Shown here: positions 1 through 7,280 of the stretch, one piece after another
Layout: every line of letters starts with the position of its first letter
Position numbering within the stretch: position 1 is the first letter of the stretch
Assembly (NCBI GenBank): GCA_047973025.1
Contig: JBKEBE010000063.1
Location: 1-13,247, forward strand
DNA from: UPXZ01 sp047973025
Lineage (GTDB): Bacteria > Bacteroidota > Bacteroidia > Bacteroidales > Paludibacteraceae
Length of the DNA: 13,247 bases
Reading direction: 5' to 3'
Position numbers and translations under genes: made by a program
The notes under the pieces: model-generated
Told to the model about the DNA's origin: nothing
The model's database searches: none
Seen by the model: only the letters and a program-made list of their open reading frames with translations

Positions 1-660
1 AAGGGAAAAGTAGAAGTTGTAGATAACGGAACAGACTTTGTTACAGACGAGCCCATTGAGCGCGTAAAAATAAAAGCGAAAAAAAAACTAAACATACCCA
101 AATCGTAGGTCGATTTTTTGTTCGACGGACAGCATATTTGGTAGAAGAATACCAAGATGATCATCGAAGCACTTGATTTGCTGAGAGACTTGCCCTATCA
201 AATGTTTTTCGTGGGAGCGGGGTACGCGGCAGAGGACATGAAACAAATGGTTATAGCAAGAGAATTAGAACACAAAATATTTTTCAAAGGAAGCATATAT
301 GATCGCGAAGTGCTGAAAGCTTATTATGCCGCCGCCGATTTATTTTTGTTCCCGTCACTCTATGACAACGCGCCATTAGTCGTCCGCGAAGCGGCGGCTC
401 TACATACGCCCGCTATTATTACTGCCGGCTCGACTACTTCAGAAATTATTACGGATAATTTTAACGGATTTTTAATCCAAAATACTGCCATTGCGCTTGC
501 CGAGAAAATACGAACGATTATTCAAAACAAATCTCTGTTATCTGCCGTTGGAGACAACGCTTCAAAAACAGTAGCCCACTCTTGGGAAAACATTACGAAT
601 GAAGTGCTAGACCGGTACAAACATCTAATCGCGCGGAAATCGAATGAAACAGCCATGTAA
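1..660 (+). pseudogene. GT4-family glycosyltransferase, C-terminal part, interrupted by two in-frame TAG codons
   Basis: Frame 1 can be read from the window edge to TAA at 658-660 as one glycosyltransferase C-terminal half, broken only by TAG at 106-108 and TAG at 142-144. The first part (1-105) holds VVDNGTDF, equivalent to the PNGvD motif at the start of the donor-binding domain. Between the stops is FLFDGQHIW, matching the usual LFVGxxIW segment, and right after the second stop comes KNTKMIIEAL, the usual KN..liEAL continuation. Further on, FFVGAGY, the GSIYDREVLKAYYAAADLFL segment, PSLYDNAPLVVREAAAL and a GSTTSEI segment form the nucleotide-sugar site; the second Glu of the E-x7-E motif is present, while the first is replaced by Asp. 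No indel is needed, so decay is recent or the stops are sequencing errors. The intact downstream piece could start at ATG 157, but this would be only half a domain. The N-terminal acceptor domain lies outside the window. Substrate unknown. Confidence 0.8.
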
Positions 661-904
661 AAATAACTTTGACACACAAGGGTATGATTATAGCAAACAA
701 TCATTGAATAATATTATGTCAAATACAGGATATTTCCAACTGTATATCAGTTAATTAAAATTATAAACAGATGAAAAATCACAAATATTCCCCATCTAAC
801 AAATCTACGTGTTTGATTAGGGAAAAATAAAACGAAAATAACTTCCTAATCCTACGAAAATTACATCAAGTTGTTTTCTGTGGTAATTATTTCGTATCGT
901 TCAC
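661..904. other. intergenic region without a recognised gene
   Basis: No convincing reading frame is seen in this AT-rich stretch. It contains an imperfect inverted repeat, GATTAGGGAA at 815-824 with TTCCTAATC at 843-851 (one bulged base), and a shorter one, ATACAG at 723-728 with CTGTAT at 740-745. Neither is followed by a T-run, so they are not obvious intrinsic terminators. No Bacteroidetes-type promoter element stands out. Confidence 0.5.
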
Positions 905-944
905 AAAAAAAAGCGAAAAGTCTAACACGACTTTCCGCTTTTTT
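905..944. terminator. bidirectional Rho-independent terminator
   Basis: The stem is formed by 911-922 (AAGCGAAAAGTC) and 929-940 (GACTTTCCGCTT) with one A/C mismatch and a six-base loop. It is flanked by an A-run at 905-912 and a T-run at 939-944, so it can end transcription from either side. Its main client is the minus-strand winged-helix gene whose stop lies 23 bases away at 967. It could also stop read-through from the glycosyltransferase remnant on the plus strand. Confidence 0.8.
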
Positions 945-966
945 GCTTTGTAAAAAATCCGGAACA

Positions 967-1164
967 CTACGCCAAAGAAACAAATACTTCTTTTTCAACT
1001 TCGTTGAAAGAGACTTTGCCTTCGCGAGCTAACCAGCCAAGTGCCAGATTTAAATCCTTTTCTGTCAGTTTTGTTGCTTTTTTAATGGATTTTATTTCTA
1101 ATTCTCCATCTTGCAATGCACTCCAAACAAGACCCGCGTTGTTGCCAATTTTTTCTGTAAACAT
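967..1164 (-). CDS. small winged helix-turn-helix protein (DUF2582 type)
   Basis: A 65-residue protein beginning MFTEKIGNNAGLVWSAL. The pattern fits the DUF2582 winged-helix family, common in Bacteroidetes as stand-alone proteins of about this size: an N-terminal helix with the IGNNAGxVWxxL-like start, a short helix pair (LEIKSIKKATKLTEKDLNLA), then LGWLAREGKV and a beta wing ending in EVFVSLA. The alternation of helix, turn, recognition-like helix and wing suggests nucleic-acid binding, but the biological role of the family is not established, so a regulator function is inference. The gene stands alone, with a promoter-like TAATTTTG box about 42 bases upstream and a strong terminator behind it. 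It has no operon partner: the next minus-strand gene upstream ends 153 bases away. Confidence 0.8.
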   Translation of the reverse strand: MFTEKIGNNAGLVWSALQDGELEIKSIKKATKLTEKDLNLALGWLAREGKVSFNEVEKEVFVSLA

Positions 1165-1205
1165 TTTTATTCTTTTTTAAGATTTAACGTCCTTTTATTC
1201 CGCTG

Positions 1206-1213
1206 CAAAATTA
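1206..1213 (-). promoter_or_regulatory. candidate -7 promoter element TAATTTTG
   Basis: On the minus strand these bases read TAATTTTG, matching the Bacteroidetes -7 consensus TAnnTTTG, and lie about 42 bases before the ATG of the winged-helix gene. A good -33 TTTG is not seen; TTTT occurs at about the right distance. Confidence 0.45.
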
Positions 1214-1317
1214 CAAAATAAATATGTTGTAAAACATGTTTTTCGCTCCAAGAATCAAATATTTGACGACTTTAACCTTTATTAACAACTCTAAAATTCT
1301 CTTTTTCAGTCTTATAT

Positions 1318-1854
1318 TTATCTAAAAACTTCGTGCCACTCTACAAACAACGCGCCTTGCGTGACATCATATTTTTCTAATTTTTTAACAATTCTATCAA
1401 CCTTTAGCGTCTCATGTAATCTTGATTTTGAAAAAAACTTGTCAGCGTAACAAATTATCTTTTCTTCCATAGTAACCGGACGCATATCTCTACGAGGCAC
1501 CGGCAAATCGCGGGCAATAATCTGTTCAATGCTTAACCCCATGCCCGTGTGGCGTTCACAGACAAGAGCGTGTTTCGAGAATCCTTCGCGTGCCACTATT
1601 TCTGCTCCCAAATAGCCGTGTTCAATGTACTTGTGCGTTCCAAAGCATTCGATATCGGGGGCATTCGTCAAGAAAATCCCAATATCGTGAAGCATTGCCG
1701 ATTCGCGGATAAAATGACTATCAGCTCCCAGTTCGGGATGCTTCGCGGCCACATCGAGTGCTTTGTCGCGAACCTGCATACTGTGTGTCGTAAGAATTTT
1801 ATAGAGTTTACTTTCTTTATTGTAATATTTTTCTAAAATTTCGATCGGATTCAT
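1318..1854 (-). CDS. HD-domain (HDIG) metal-dependent phosphohydrolase
   Basis: A 178-residue single-domain HD-superfamily protein. The metal-binding residues are in the expected order: His24 (in TTHSMQV), His56-Asp57 (AMLHDIGIF), His79 (IEHGYLGA), His102 (ERHTGMG) and Asp138 (CYADKFFSK). The second histidine pair (79 and 102) is typical of HDIG proteins, often annotated as nucleotide phosphohydrolases or 'HD domain-containing protein'. No signal peptide or membrane segment is visible, so it should be cytoplasmic. The substrate cannot be told from the sequence; phosphomonoester or nucleotide hydrolysis is the family expectation. The gene diverges from priA, with its own TATCTTTG promoter box, and appears monocistronic. 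No clear intrinsic terminator follows its stop before the next minus-strand gene. Confidence 0.85.
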   Translation of the reverse strand: MNPIEILEKYYNKESKLYKILTTHSMQVRDKALDVAAKHPELGADSHFIRESAMLHDIGIFLTNAPDIECFGTHKYIEHGYLGAEIVAREGFSKHALVCERHTGMGLSIEQIIARDLPVPRRDMRPVTMEEKIICYADKFFSKSRLHETLKVDRIVKKLEKYDVTQGALFVEWHEVFR

Positions 1855-1893
1855 TTTATAACCTGATTATAGCAAGTTGTTACTTGAAATTCG

Positions 1894-1901
1894 TATTTTT
1901 G
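1894..1901 (+). promoter_or_regulatory. candidate -7 promoter element TATTTTTG for priA
   Basis: TATTTTTG matches TAnnTTTG exactly. Transcription would start near 1908, giving a leader of roughly 110 bases before the priA ATG at 2022. The -33 element is weak: a TTG occurs at 1877-1879 but is closer than usual. Confidence 0.45.
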
Positions 1902-1918
1902 TGAAGTAAAATTACTTG

Positions 1919-1926
1919 CAAAGATA
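1919..1926 (-). promoter_or_regulatory. candidate -7 promoter element TATCTTTG for the HD-domain gene
   Basis: Read on the minus strand this is TATCTTTG, an exact TAnnTTTG match and the same octamer as the tRNA-Val promoter in this window. The start point would be near 1912, about 58 bases before the HD-gene ATG. It lies just downstream of the opposing priA box. Confidence 0.5.
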
Positions 1927-2021
1927 AAAAAAGATGAAACAGCCACCTAATGTCGCTTTAACATGCGAACGAATTATTGACGGCATTCTTCAGATATCTC
2001 TCAAAGACAAATCATAAGTAC

Positions 2022-4478
2022 ATGAAATTCGTTGATGTAATACTTCCCCTTCCATTGGGTCACCAATTTACCTATTCCATACCGGACGAATGGAGCGAAG
2101 TTGTTCAGGTAGGGATGCGCGTTATCGTACCTTTTGGCAAAAAAAAGATGTACACCGCCATCGTCACCCTTCTCCACAGCAACGAGCCAACACTTTACCG
2201 GGCGAAAGAAATCATTTATTTGTTGGACGAAAAGCCGATTCTCCGGTTTCCGCAAATGAAATTCTGGGAATGGATCAGCAGTTACTACCAAAGTTATATT
2301 GGCGAAGTATTTCAAGCGGCAATACCTTCGGGCTTGAAAATAGAAAGTGAAACACTAGTAAAGGTAAATGCCGACTATAACGGAGAGATGGAAATAACAG
2401 AGAAAGAACAAAAGATTTTAGATGTACTTTCGGATGGGCATATTAAGACTGTTTTCGAACTGGCTAACGCCGTCGAACAGCGAAATATTATGCCGATATT
2501 GAAGCTGTTGTTAGATAAGGGAACCATCGAAATCAGTGAAGAACTGACCGAAAAATACCGCATCAAAACGCAATCTTTTGTCAGGCTAACCGATAAATCA
2601 TCAAGCGAAGAACAATTAAAAGTCATTTTTGATGAGCTGGGAAGAGCAAAAAAACAGCAAGACCTGTTGATGCGTTATTTAGATATTTCTAAGCATCTGA
2701 GCAAGAAAGACATCCGATCCATTTCAAAAAAAGAATTGTTGGATATTTCCGGCACGTCGCCTGCCATCCTAAATGCCCTAATCGAAAAAGAAGTTTTTGA
2801 AATTTATTCAAAAGAAATCAGCCGGTTGGATTTGTCCGAACTGAAAACGGAATCCCCCTATCCATTAGCGGATTTTCAACAAGAAGCTTTCAATGAAATT
2901 AAAAATCAATTTCTTGAAAAACAGGTTGTTTTACTTCATGGGATTACATCCAGCGGGAAAACCGAGATTTACGTACAGCTTATAAAGCAAATCTTGTCGG
3001 AAAACAAGCAAGTCTTGTATCTTGTGCCGGAGATTGCGCTTACCACACAGCTCACGTCTCGGTTAAAGCGAATTTTCGGAAATAAATTGGGAATTTACCA
3101 TTCTAAATTTTCTGATGCCGAACGAGTGGAAATCTGGAATAACCTACTGAACAACAAAGGATATGAAATCATTATCGGCGTCCGGTCGTCCATTTTCCTC
3201 CCATTTCGACATTTAGGACTTATCATCGTGGACGAAGAGCACGAAACGAGCTACAAGCAGTTTGATCCGGCGCCACGCTACCACGCCCGAAACGCCGCCA
3301 TTGTGCTGGCTTCCATGCACGGTGCTAAAACACTGTTGGGCACAGCTACACCGGCTATTGAAACCTATTTTAATACCAAGATTGGAAAATACGGGTTGGT
3401 TGAGCTTAATAAGCGCTATCAGGATATTGAATTGCCCGAAATCGTGATAGTCGATACCAAAGAAGCCTATCGAAAAAAACAAATGCAAGGACATTTTACT
3501 CCCCTTCTGATGGAGAAAATCAGTCTTGCATTGGAAAATAACGAACAAATAATTTTATTTCAGAACAGGCGCGGATATGCTCCTTATTTGGAATGTACCG
3601 CGTGCGGTCATGTTCGAAAATGCAAACATTGCGACGTGAGTCTCACTGTACACAAATTTTCAAATAAACTTTCCTGTCACTACTGCGGATATATGGAAGA
3701 TATTCCGCGAGTGTGCCCCGTATGTAATACACCCAATCTTGTAAACCGAGGTTTCGGAACGGAAAAACTTGAACAGGAAATACAAGAGCATTTTCCGCAA
3801 GCACGAGTCGCTCGTATGGATTTGGACACGACGCGCAGAAAAAAATCCTACGAAAAGCTCATTGGCGATTTTGAAACGGGAAAAATCGACATTTTGGTGG
3901 GTACCCAGATGGTAACAAAAGGGCTTGATTTTGAGCGTGTAAGTCTTGTCGGGATATTAAATGCGGATAATTTATTGAATTTTCCTGATTTTCGCTCACA
4001 CGAACGAGCATTCCAACTGATGACACAGGTAAGCGGTAGAGCGGGAAGAAAAAACAAGCGAGGTACGGTTGTCCTGCAGTCATCCAATCCCGAACATCCC
4101 ATTATCGGACAAGTCATTCGGAACGACTATGCCGGTATGTTTCACACACAATCGGCTGAACGTGAAAAATTTCGATATCCACCCTACTACCGATTAATCG
4201 AAATCACACTCCGACACCGAGATGCCGGAGTACTGGATAAAGGGGCTCATTTGATGGCGGATGAAATGCTAAAGCTATTCGGAAATCGAGTTTTAGGTCC
4301 CAACATTCCGTTGGTATCACGCGTTCAGAACTATTATATTAAAAATATCCTGTTAAAAATGGAAAAAGATTTATCGCCGGAACGAGTTAAGAAAATTATT
4401 CAAAATAGCTGTAACAACATTCTTTCTTCAAGTGGATACAAGTCGCTTCGAATCAGTTTGGATGTTGACCCCATGTAG
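2022..4478 (+). CDS. priA: primosomal protein N' / replication restart helicase PriA
   Basis: A 3'-to-5' superfamily 2 DNA helicase that recognises stalled forks and reloads the replisome. From the ATG at 2022 the protein is 818 residues, a usual length for Bacteroidetes PriA, and it begins MKFVDVILPLPLGHQFTYSI, the conserved start of the 3'-DNA-binding domain; an in-frame TTG at 1977 would only add an unconserved extension. Visible motifs: Walker A GITSSGKT (307-314), Walker B DEEH (404-407), a zinc-binding insert with eight cysteines in CxxC pairs (525-568), the GTQMVTKGLDF motif, and motif VI QVSGRAGR (669-676). The C-terminal domain ends in SLDVDPM, as is typical, followed by TAG. It is transcribed alone, divergent from the HD hydrolase. 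A 27-codon reading frame lies directly upstream (1934-2017). No strong intrinsic terminator follows; only a 5-bp hairpin at 4501-4514 is seen. Confidence 0.97.
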   Translation: MKFVDVILPLPLGHQFTYSIPDEWSEVVQVGMRVIVPFGKKKMYTAIVTLLHSNEPTLYRAKEIIYLLDEKPILRFPQMKFWEWISSYYQSYIGEVFQAAIPSGLKIESETLVKVNADYNGEMEITEKEQKILDVLSDGHIKTVFELANAVEQRNIMPILKLLLDKGTIEISEELTEKYRIKTQSFVRLTDKSSSEEQLKVIFDELGRAKKQQDLLMRYLDISKHLSKKDIRSISKKELLDISGTSPAILNALIEKEVFEIYSKEISRLDLSELKTESPYPLADFQQEAFNEIKNQFLEKQVVLLHGITSSGKTEIYVQLIKQILSENKQVLYLVPEIALTTQLTSRLKRIFGNKLGIYHSKFSDAERVEIWNNLLNNKGYEIIIGVRSSIFLPFRHLGLIIVDEEHETSYKQFDPAPRYHARNAAIVLASMHGAKTLLGTATPAIETYFNTKIGKYGLVELNKRYQDIELPEIVIVDTKEAYRKKQMQGHFTPLLMEKISLALENNEQIILFQNRRGYAPYLECTACGHVRKCKHCDVSLTVHKFSNKLSCHYCGYMEDIPRVCPVCNTPNLVNRGFGTEKLEQEIQEHFPQARVARMDLDTTRRKKSYEKLIGDFETGKIDILVGTQMVTKGLDFERVSLVGILNADNLLNFPDFRSHERAFQLMTQVSGRAGRKNKRGTVVLQSSNPEHPIIGQVIRNDYAGMFHTQSAEREKFRYPPYYRLIEITLRHRDAGVLDKGAHLMADEMLKLFGNRVLGPNIPLVSRVQNYYIKNILLKMEKDLSPERVKKIIQNSCNNILSSSGYKSLRISLDVDPM

Positions 4479-4578
4479 CCCATTCGACATATTCGTCTGT
4501 AAATCAGCAGATTTTCATATCTTATATCTCCTGAATTAACATACCAGACCAGAACATTTTTTTTTACAGAATTCTCGT

Positions 4579-4586
4579 TATCTTTG
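4579..4586 (+). promoter_or_regulatory. candidate -7 promoter element TATCTTTG for the PLP lyase gene
   Basis: TATCTTTG is an exact TAnnTTTG match, with a T-rich block about 19 bases upstream where the -33 TTTG would lie. It would give a leader of about 95 bases before the ATG at 4687. A weaker candidate, TTATTTTG at 4620-4627, lies nearer the gene. Confidence 0.5.
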
Positions 4587-4686
4587 CGAATAAAAATTTC
4601 GATTTGACACAGATTCTTGTTATTTTGCAACCTTTTGTGATTAAAAATCCATATTTAATACATAACACACACTAAATTCATTTTTC

Positions 4687-6135
4687 ATGCAAGAAATTAA
4701 ATTCTACAACGGAGAAAACATTCCACTTGAACTTCACAAAACGCGCATTGTTCAAAAACTTCACCTGGTACCAATCGAAAGGCGACTCGAAGCGTTGCAA
4801 GAAGGTGGTTACAACACGTTCAGACTAAGCACAAAGGATGTGTTTCTCGACATGCTAACCGATAGCGGTACCAATGCCATGAGCGACGAGCAGCTTTCAG
4901 CCATGATGCATGCCGACGACGCTTACGCCGGCTCGCAAAGTTTCGCGCGTCTGCACAAAGCAGTGCAGGATGTACTCGGCAAAAAATATTTACTGCCTGT
5001 CCATCAAGGTCGAGCGGCAGAAAACATCATCTCGAAAGCCTATATCCGCAAAGGGAACCTTATCCCGATGAACTACCACTTCACTACGGCGATGGCACAC
5101 ATTACCGAGAATGGGGGTAAAATCGCGGAACTGCTTTACGACGAAGCATATGTGATGAATTCGAAACATCCCTTCAAAGGAAATATAAATATCGAAAAAT
5201 TGGAGGAGATAATTAAACTGCACGGTGCAAAAAATATTCCTTTTATCCGTATGGAAGCCTCTACCAACTTAATTGGCGGACAACCTTTTTCGGTGCAGAA
5301 TTTGAGAGACACGCGTCAAATCGCGGACAAATATGGCATTCGCCTGGTATTGGATGCCAGTCTATTAGGCGAAAATGCGTTTCTCGTGTTGCAACGCGAA
5401 GAAGAATTCAAGGACAGCAACATGGGCGAAATCATCAAAATCATGACCGAAATGGCTGATTTAGTTTATTTCTCCGCCCGCAAACTAAGCTCGTCACGAG
5501 GAGGAGGAATCTGCACGGATAGTGAAGAAACGTACAAAGAATTAGAAGCATTTGTACCTTTGTTTGAAGGTTTTTTGACCTATGGAGGGATTTCTGTACG
5601 TGAAATCGAAAGTATGGCTGTTGGACTTTACGAGACCTTGGATGAAACGGTCATCAGTCAAAGTCCGTCATTTATTAAATATTTGGTTGACGCGCTTGAT
5701 GCGAACGGCATTTCGACGGTAAGGCCTGCCGGAGTTTTGGGAGCGCATATCAACGCGATGGATGTATGTTCGCACATCCCGCAGACCGAATATCCGGCAG
5801 GAAGTTTGGCTGCCGCACTTTTTCTCGTCTCCGGAATTCGTGGGATGGAACGGGGCTCTATCTCCAATCAGCGAGATGAGTACGGAAATGAAACCTATGC
5901 TGACATGGAATTGCTACGATTAGCCGTCCCACGTCGCGTTTTTACGCTCTCGCAAATAAAATACGTGATTGATCGAATGACTTGGCTATACGAGAATCGC
6001 GCCTTGATTGGCGGCCTGCGATTCGTGTACGAACCTCCGGTACTTCGTTTCTTCATGGGCGGATTAGAACCGGTAGATGACTGGCCTCAAAAACTGATAG
6101 CCAAGTTTAAAGAAGACTTTGGAGAAAGTTTATAG
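4687..6135 (+). CDS. tryptophanase / tyrosine phenol-lyase family PLP-dependent beta-eliminating lyase
   Basis: A fold-type I PLP enzyme of 482 residues. Family members cleave tryptophan to indole or tyrosine to phenol, plus pyruvate and ammonia. Family landmarks: GGYNTF (40-45), DSGTNAMSD (59-67), DDAYAGS (77-83, active-site Tyr80), HQGRAAE (106-112, Arg109), FTT (132-134), Asn194 in TNLIGGQP, cofactor Asp223, the PLP lysine expected at Lys266 in SARK, and Arg411 in LRLAVPRR, which binds the substrate carboxylate. Two substrate-pocket positions look like tyrosine phenol-lyase rather than tryptophanase: Arg389 in GMERG (tryptophanases carry a hydrophobic residue) and Phe455 in LRFF (tryptophanases have LRHF). 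However, Leu226 sits where both enzymes keep a cofactor-site arginine, and the residues after Lys266 (LSSSRGGG) differ from the usual KKDxxVxxGG. It is probably still a lyase, but which amino acid it uses is open; automated annotation would likely say tryptophanase (tnaA). Monocistronic, own promoter and terminator. Confidence 0.88.
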   Translation: MQEIKFYNGENIPLELHKTRIVQKLHLVPIERRLEALQEGGYNTFRLSTKDVFLDMLTDSGTNAMSDEQLSAMMHADDAYAGSQSFARLHKAVQDVLGKKYLLPVHQGRAAENIISKAYIRKGNLIPMNYHFTTAMAHITENGGKIAELLYDEAYVMNSKHPFKGNINIEKLEEIIKLHGAKNIPFIRMEASTNLIGGQPFSVQNLRDTRQIADKYGIRLVLDASLLGENAFLVLQREEEFKDSNMGEIIKIMTEMADLVYFSARKLSSSRGGGICTDSEETYKELEAFVPLFEGFLTYGGISVREIESMAVGLYETLDETVISQSPSFIKYLVDALDANGISTVRPAGVLGAHINAMDVCSHIPQTEYPAGSLAAALFLVSGIRGMERGSISNQRDEYGNETYADMELLRLAVPRRVFTLSQIKYVIDRMTWLYENRALIGGLRFVYEPPVLRFFMGGLEPVDDWPQKLIAKFKEDFGESL

Positions 6136-6229
6136 CGGATGTATCTCCGGTGTTAATACCCGGGTACACAGCGAAAAGAAGATTAAATTTATCTCAAAAC
6201 AAGTCTTTTCCGCTACTCCCATTCAATCA

Positions 6230-6268
6230 CGAGAGCATCATTAGTTAAAATGAAGCTCTCGTTTTTTT
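6230..6268 (+). terminator. Rho-independent terminator after the PLP lyase gene
   Basis: CGAGAGC at 6230-6236 pairs with GCTCTCG at 6255-6261; TCAT at 6238-6241 pairs with ATGA at 6250-6253 after one A/A mismatch. A seven-base T-run follows at 6262-6268. On the opposite strand there is no T-run, so it acts mainly on plus-strand transcripts. Confidence 0.85.
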
Positions 6269-6762
6269 CACAATGGACTTAACTCTATCACTTCCAAATC
6301 TCGAATATCGGAACCGTCAATCACGAAACGAACCAAGGTTTGTACCTGCTGAAAACCATATTTGCCGGCAGCTCCGGGATTAATGTGTAGCAGGTCAAGC
6401 GTTTTGTCGTATTTCACTTTCAGAATATGTGAATGTCCACATACAAACAGTTTCGGCGGGTTATTAACTATTTCGTGCTTAACGCTTGCGTCATACTTGC
6501 CCGGATACCCACCGATGTGTGTCAGCCATACGTCCACTTTTTCACAAAAAAAACGTAAATTTTTAGGAAACATCATTCGAATGTTCTGTCCGTCAATGTT
6601 TCCCCATACACCACGCAAAGGCTTGAATTTTTGAAGTTTATTTACAACATCCATTGAACCCCAGTCTCCGGCATGCCATATTTCATCCTCGTTTTTGAAA
6701 TGAGAGAATATTCGCTCGTCAAGCAGTCCGTGTGTATCGGAAATAAGTCCTATTTTTTTCAT
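6268..6762 (-). CDS. YfcE/MJ0936-type calcineurin-like metallophosphoesterase
   Basis: A 164-residue protein of the small class III phosphodiesterase family. All metal-ligand motifs are seen in order: Asp9 and His11 in SDTHG, Asp33 in HAGDWGS, Asn55 in GNIDG, His82 in LTHIGGYPG, and His110 and His112 in CGHSH. The C-terminal NPGAAGKYG segment is also characteristic. It should be a cytoplasmic Mn/Ni-type phosphodiesterase; the natural substrate of the family is not defined. The start is taken at the ATG at 6762 (MKKIGLISDTHG), because a longer in-frame start at 6843 lies inside the tRNA terminator and adds residues outside the family. The gene stop (6268-6270) abuts the convergent terminator of the PLP lyase. 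Upstream, TTTG followed after about 20 bases by TATTTG may be its promoter, but this is weak. Confidence 0.9.
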   Translation of the reverse strand: MKKIGLISDTHGLLDERIFSHFKNEDEIWHAGDWGSMDVVNKLQKFKPLRGVWGNIDGQNIRMMFPKNLRFFCEKVDVWLTHIGGYPGKYDASVKHEIVNNPPKLFVCGHSHILKVKYDKTLDLLHINPGAAGKYGFQQVQTLVRFVIDGSDIRDLEVIELSPL

Positions 6763-6826
6763 GCTAAAAAACAAATAACAAGGTTTGTAACAATTTACAA
6801 ATCTCACTATTTTGAAATAAATACAC

Positions 6827-6858
6827 AAAAAAATCGAATACAAATTGTATTCGATTTT
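6827..6858 (-). terminator. Rho-independent terminator of tRNA-Val
   Basis: AAAATCGAATACAA (6830-6843) and its exact complement TTGTATTCGATTTT (6845-6858) flank one base, giving a long hairpin. On the minus strand it begins two bases after the tRNA 3' end and is followed by a seven-base T-run (6827-6833), as expected for an intrinsic terminator. Confidence 0.85.
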
Positions 6859-6859
6859 G

Positions 6860-6934
6860 TGGGCGTTGACGGATTCGAACCGCCGACCCTCTGCTTGTAA
6901 GGCAGATGCTCTGAACCAGCTGAGCTAAACGCCC
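6860..6934 (-). tRNA. tRNA-Val (anticodon UAC)
   Basis: The 75-base minus-strand sequence folds as a complete cloverleaf: acceptor GGGCGTT paired with AACGCCC, D arm GCTCAGCTGGTTCAGAGC, anticodon stem TCTGC/GCAGA with loop CTTACAA, five-base variable region, and T arm GGCGG-TTCGAAT-CCGTC. Loop positions 34-36 read TAC, so it decodes GUA and related valine codons. The discriminator base is A, and the following bases are CAA, so the CCA end is not encoded and must be added enzymatically. It has its own promoter and terminator. Confidence 0.96.
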
Positions 6935-6954
6935 TTGTTTTTAGAAAAGTGATG

Positions 6955-6984
6955 CAAAGATACTGCTATTTTTGAATCTGCAAA
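6955..6984 (-). promoter_or_regulatory. promoter of tRNA-Val (-7 TATCTTTG, -33 TTTG)
   Basis: On the minus strand TTTG (6981-6984) is followed after 18 bases by TATCTTTG (6955-6962), an exact Bacteroidetes -33/-7 pair. The start point would fall roughly 10-15 bases before the mature tRNA 5' end at 6934. Confidence 0.7.
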
Positions 6985-7272
6985 AATTTTTGTAAAAAAA
7001 TTTCAAGAAAATTTGACACGTAAAATTTTGTTTATTCTTGTATTTATCCGTAAGTTCAATTGGTAAATGTAATTTTAGTACCTTAATTTTAAAATTCTTA
7101 TAATTTTTGGCAGAAAATTTAAAATTGATATGCCGGTATTATTACCATCTCAACTTTCGGAAGTAAAAAACCTGCTGATTTACAACAAAATAACAGTATG
7201 TTGATTTGGCAAAGTCGCTGGTTCTCTGCAACTTTATATCATCAAACAAAATCCAAATAATATGCTGCGACA

Positions 7273-7280
7273 CAAAGATA
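7273..7280 (-). promoter_or_regulatory. orphan -7 promoter element TATCTTTG
   Basis: The minus strand reads TATCTTTG here, identical to the tRNA-Val -7 box, but no intact gene follows on that strand before the tRNA promoter region. The -33 element is not clear. It may be a relict promoter of a lost gene or start a non-coding transcript. Confidence 0.35.

Noticed and set aside
1..660. TAG read as glutamine throughout (genetic code change)
   Set aside because: priA and the PLP lyase end in TAG at family-typical C-termini, so TAG appears to be an ordinary stop here; local suppression cannot be excluded but is not supported.
1549..1836. 95-codon frame opposite the HD-domain gene
   Set aside because: The HD protein on the other strand has all metal-binding motifs; the opposite frame has no family features.
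1977..2021. TTG start extending PriA by 15 residues
   Set aside because: The conserved PriA N-terminus begins at MKFVDVILPLPLGHQFTYSI (ATG 2022); the extension has no family support and overlaps another short frame.
4501..4515. Terminator after priA (AAATC-AGCA-GATTT hairpin)
   Set aside because: The stem is only five mostly A/T pairs and lacks a proper T-run, so it is too weak to call.
6763..6843. Upstream ATG extending the phosphoesterase by 27 residues
   Set aside because: It begins within the tRNA terminator hairpin and its translation is not part of the family; the SDTHG motif sits at the usual distance from the ATG at 6762.
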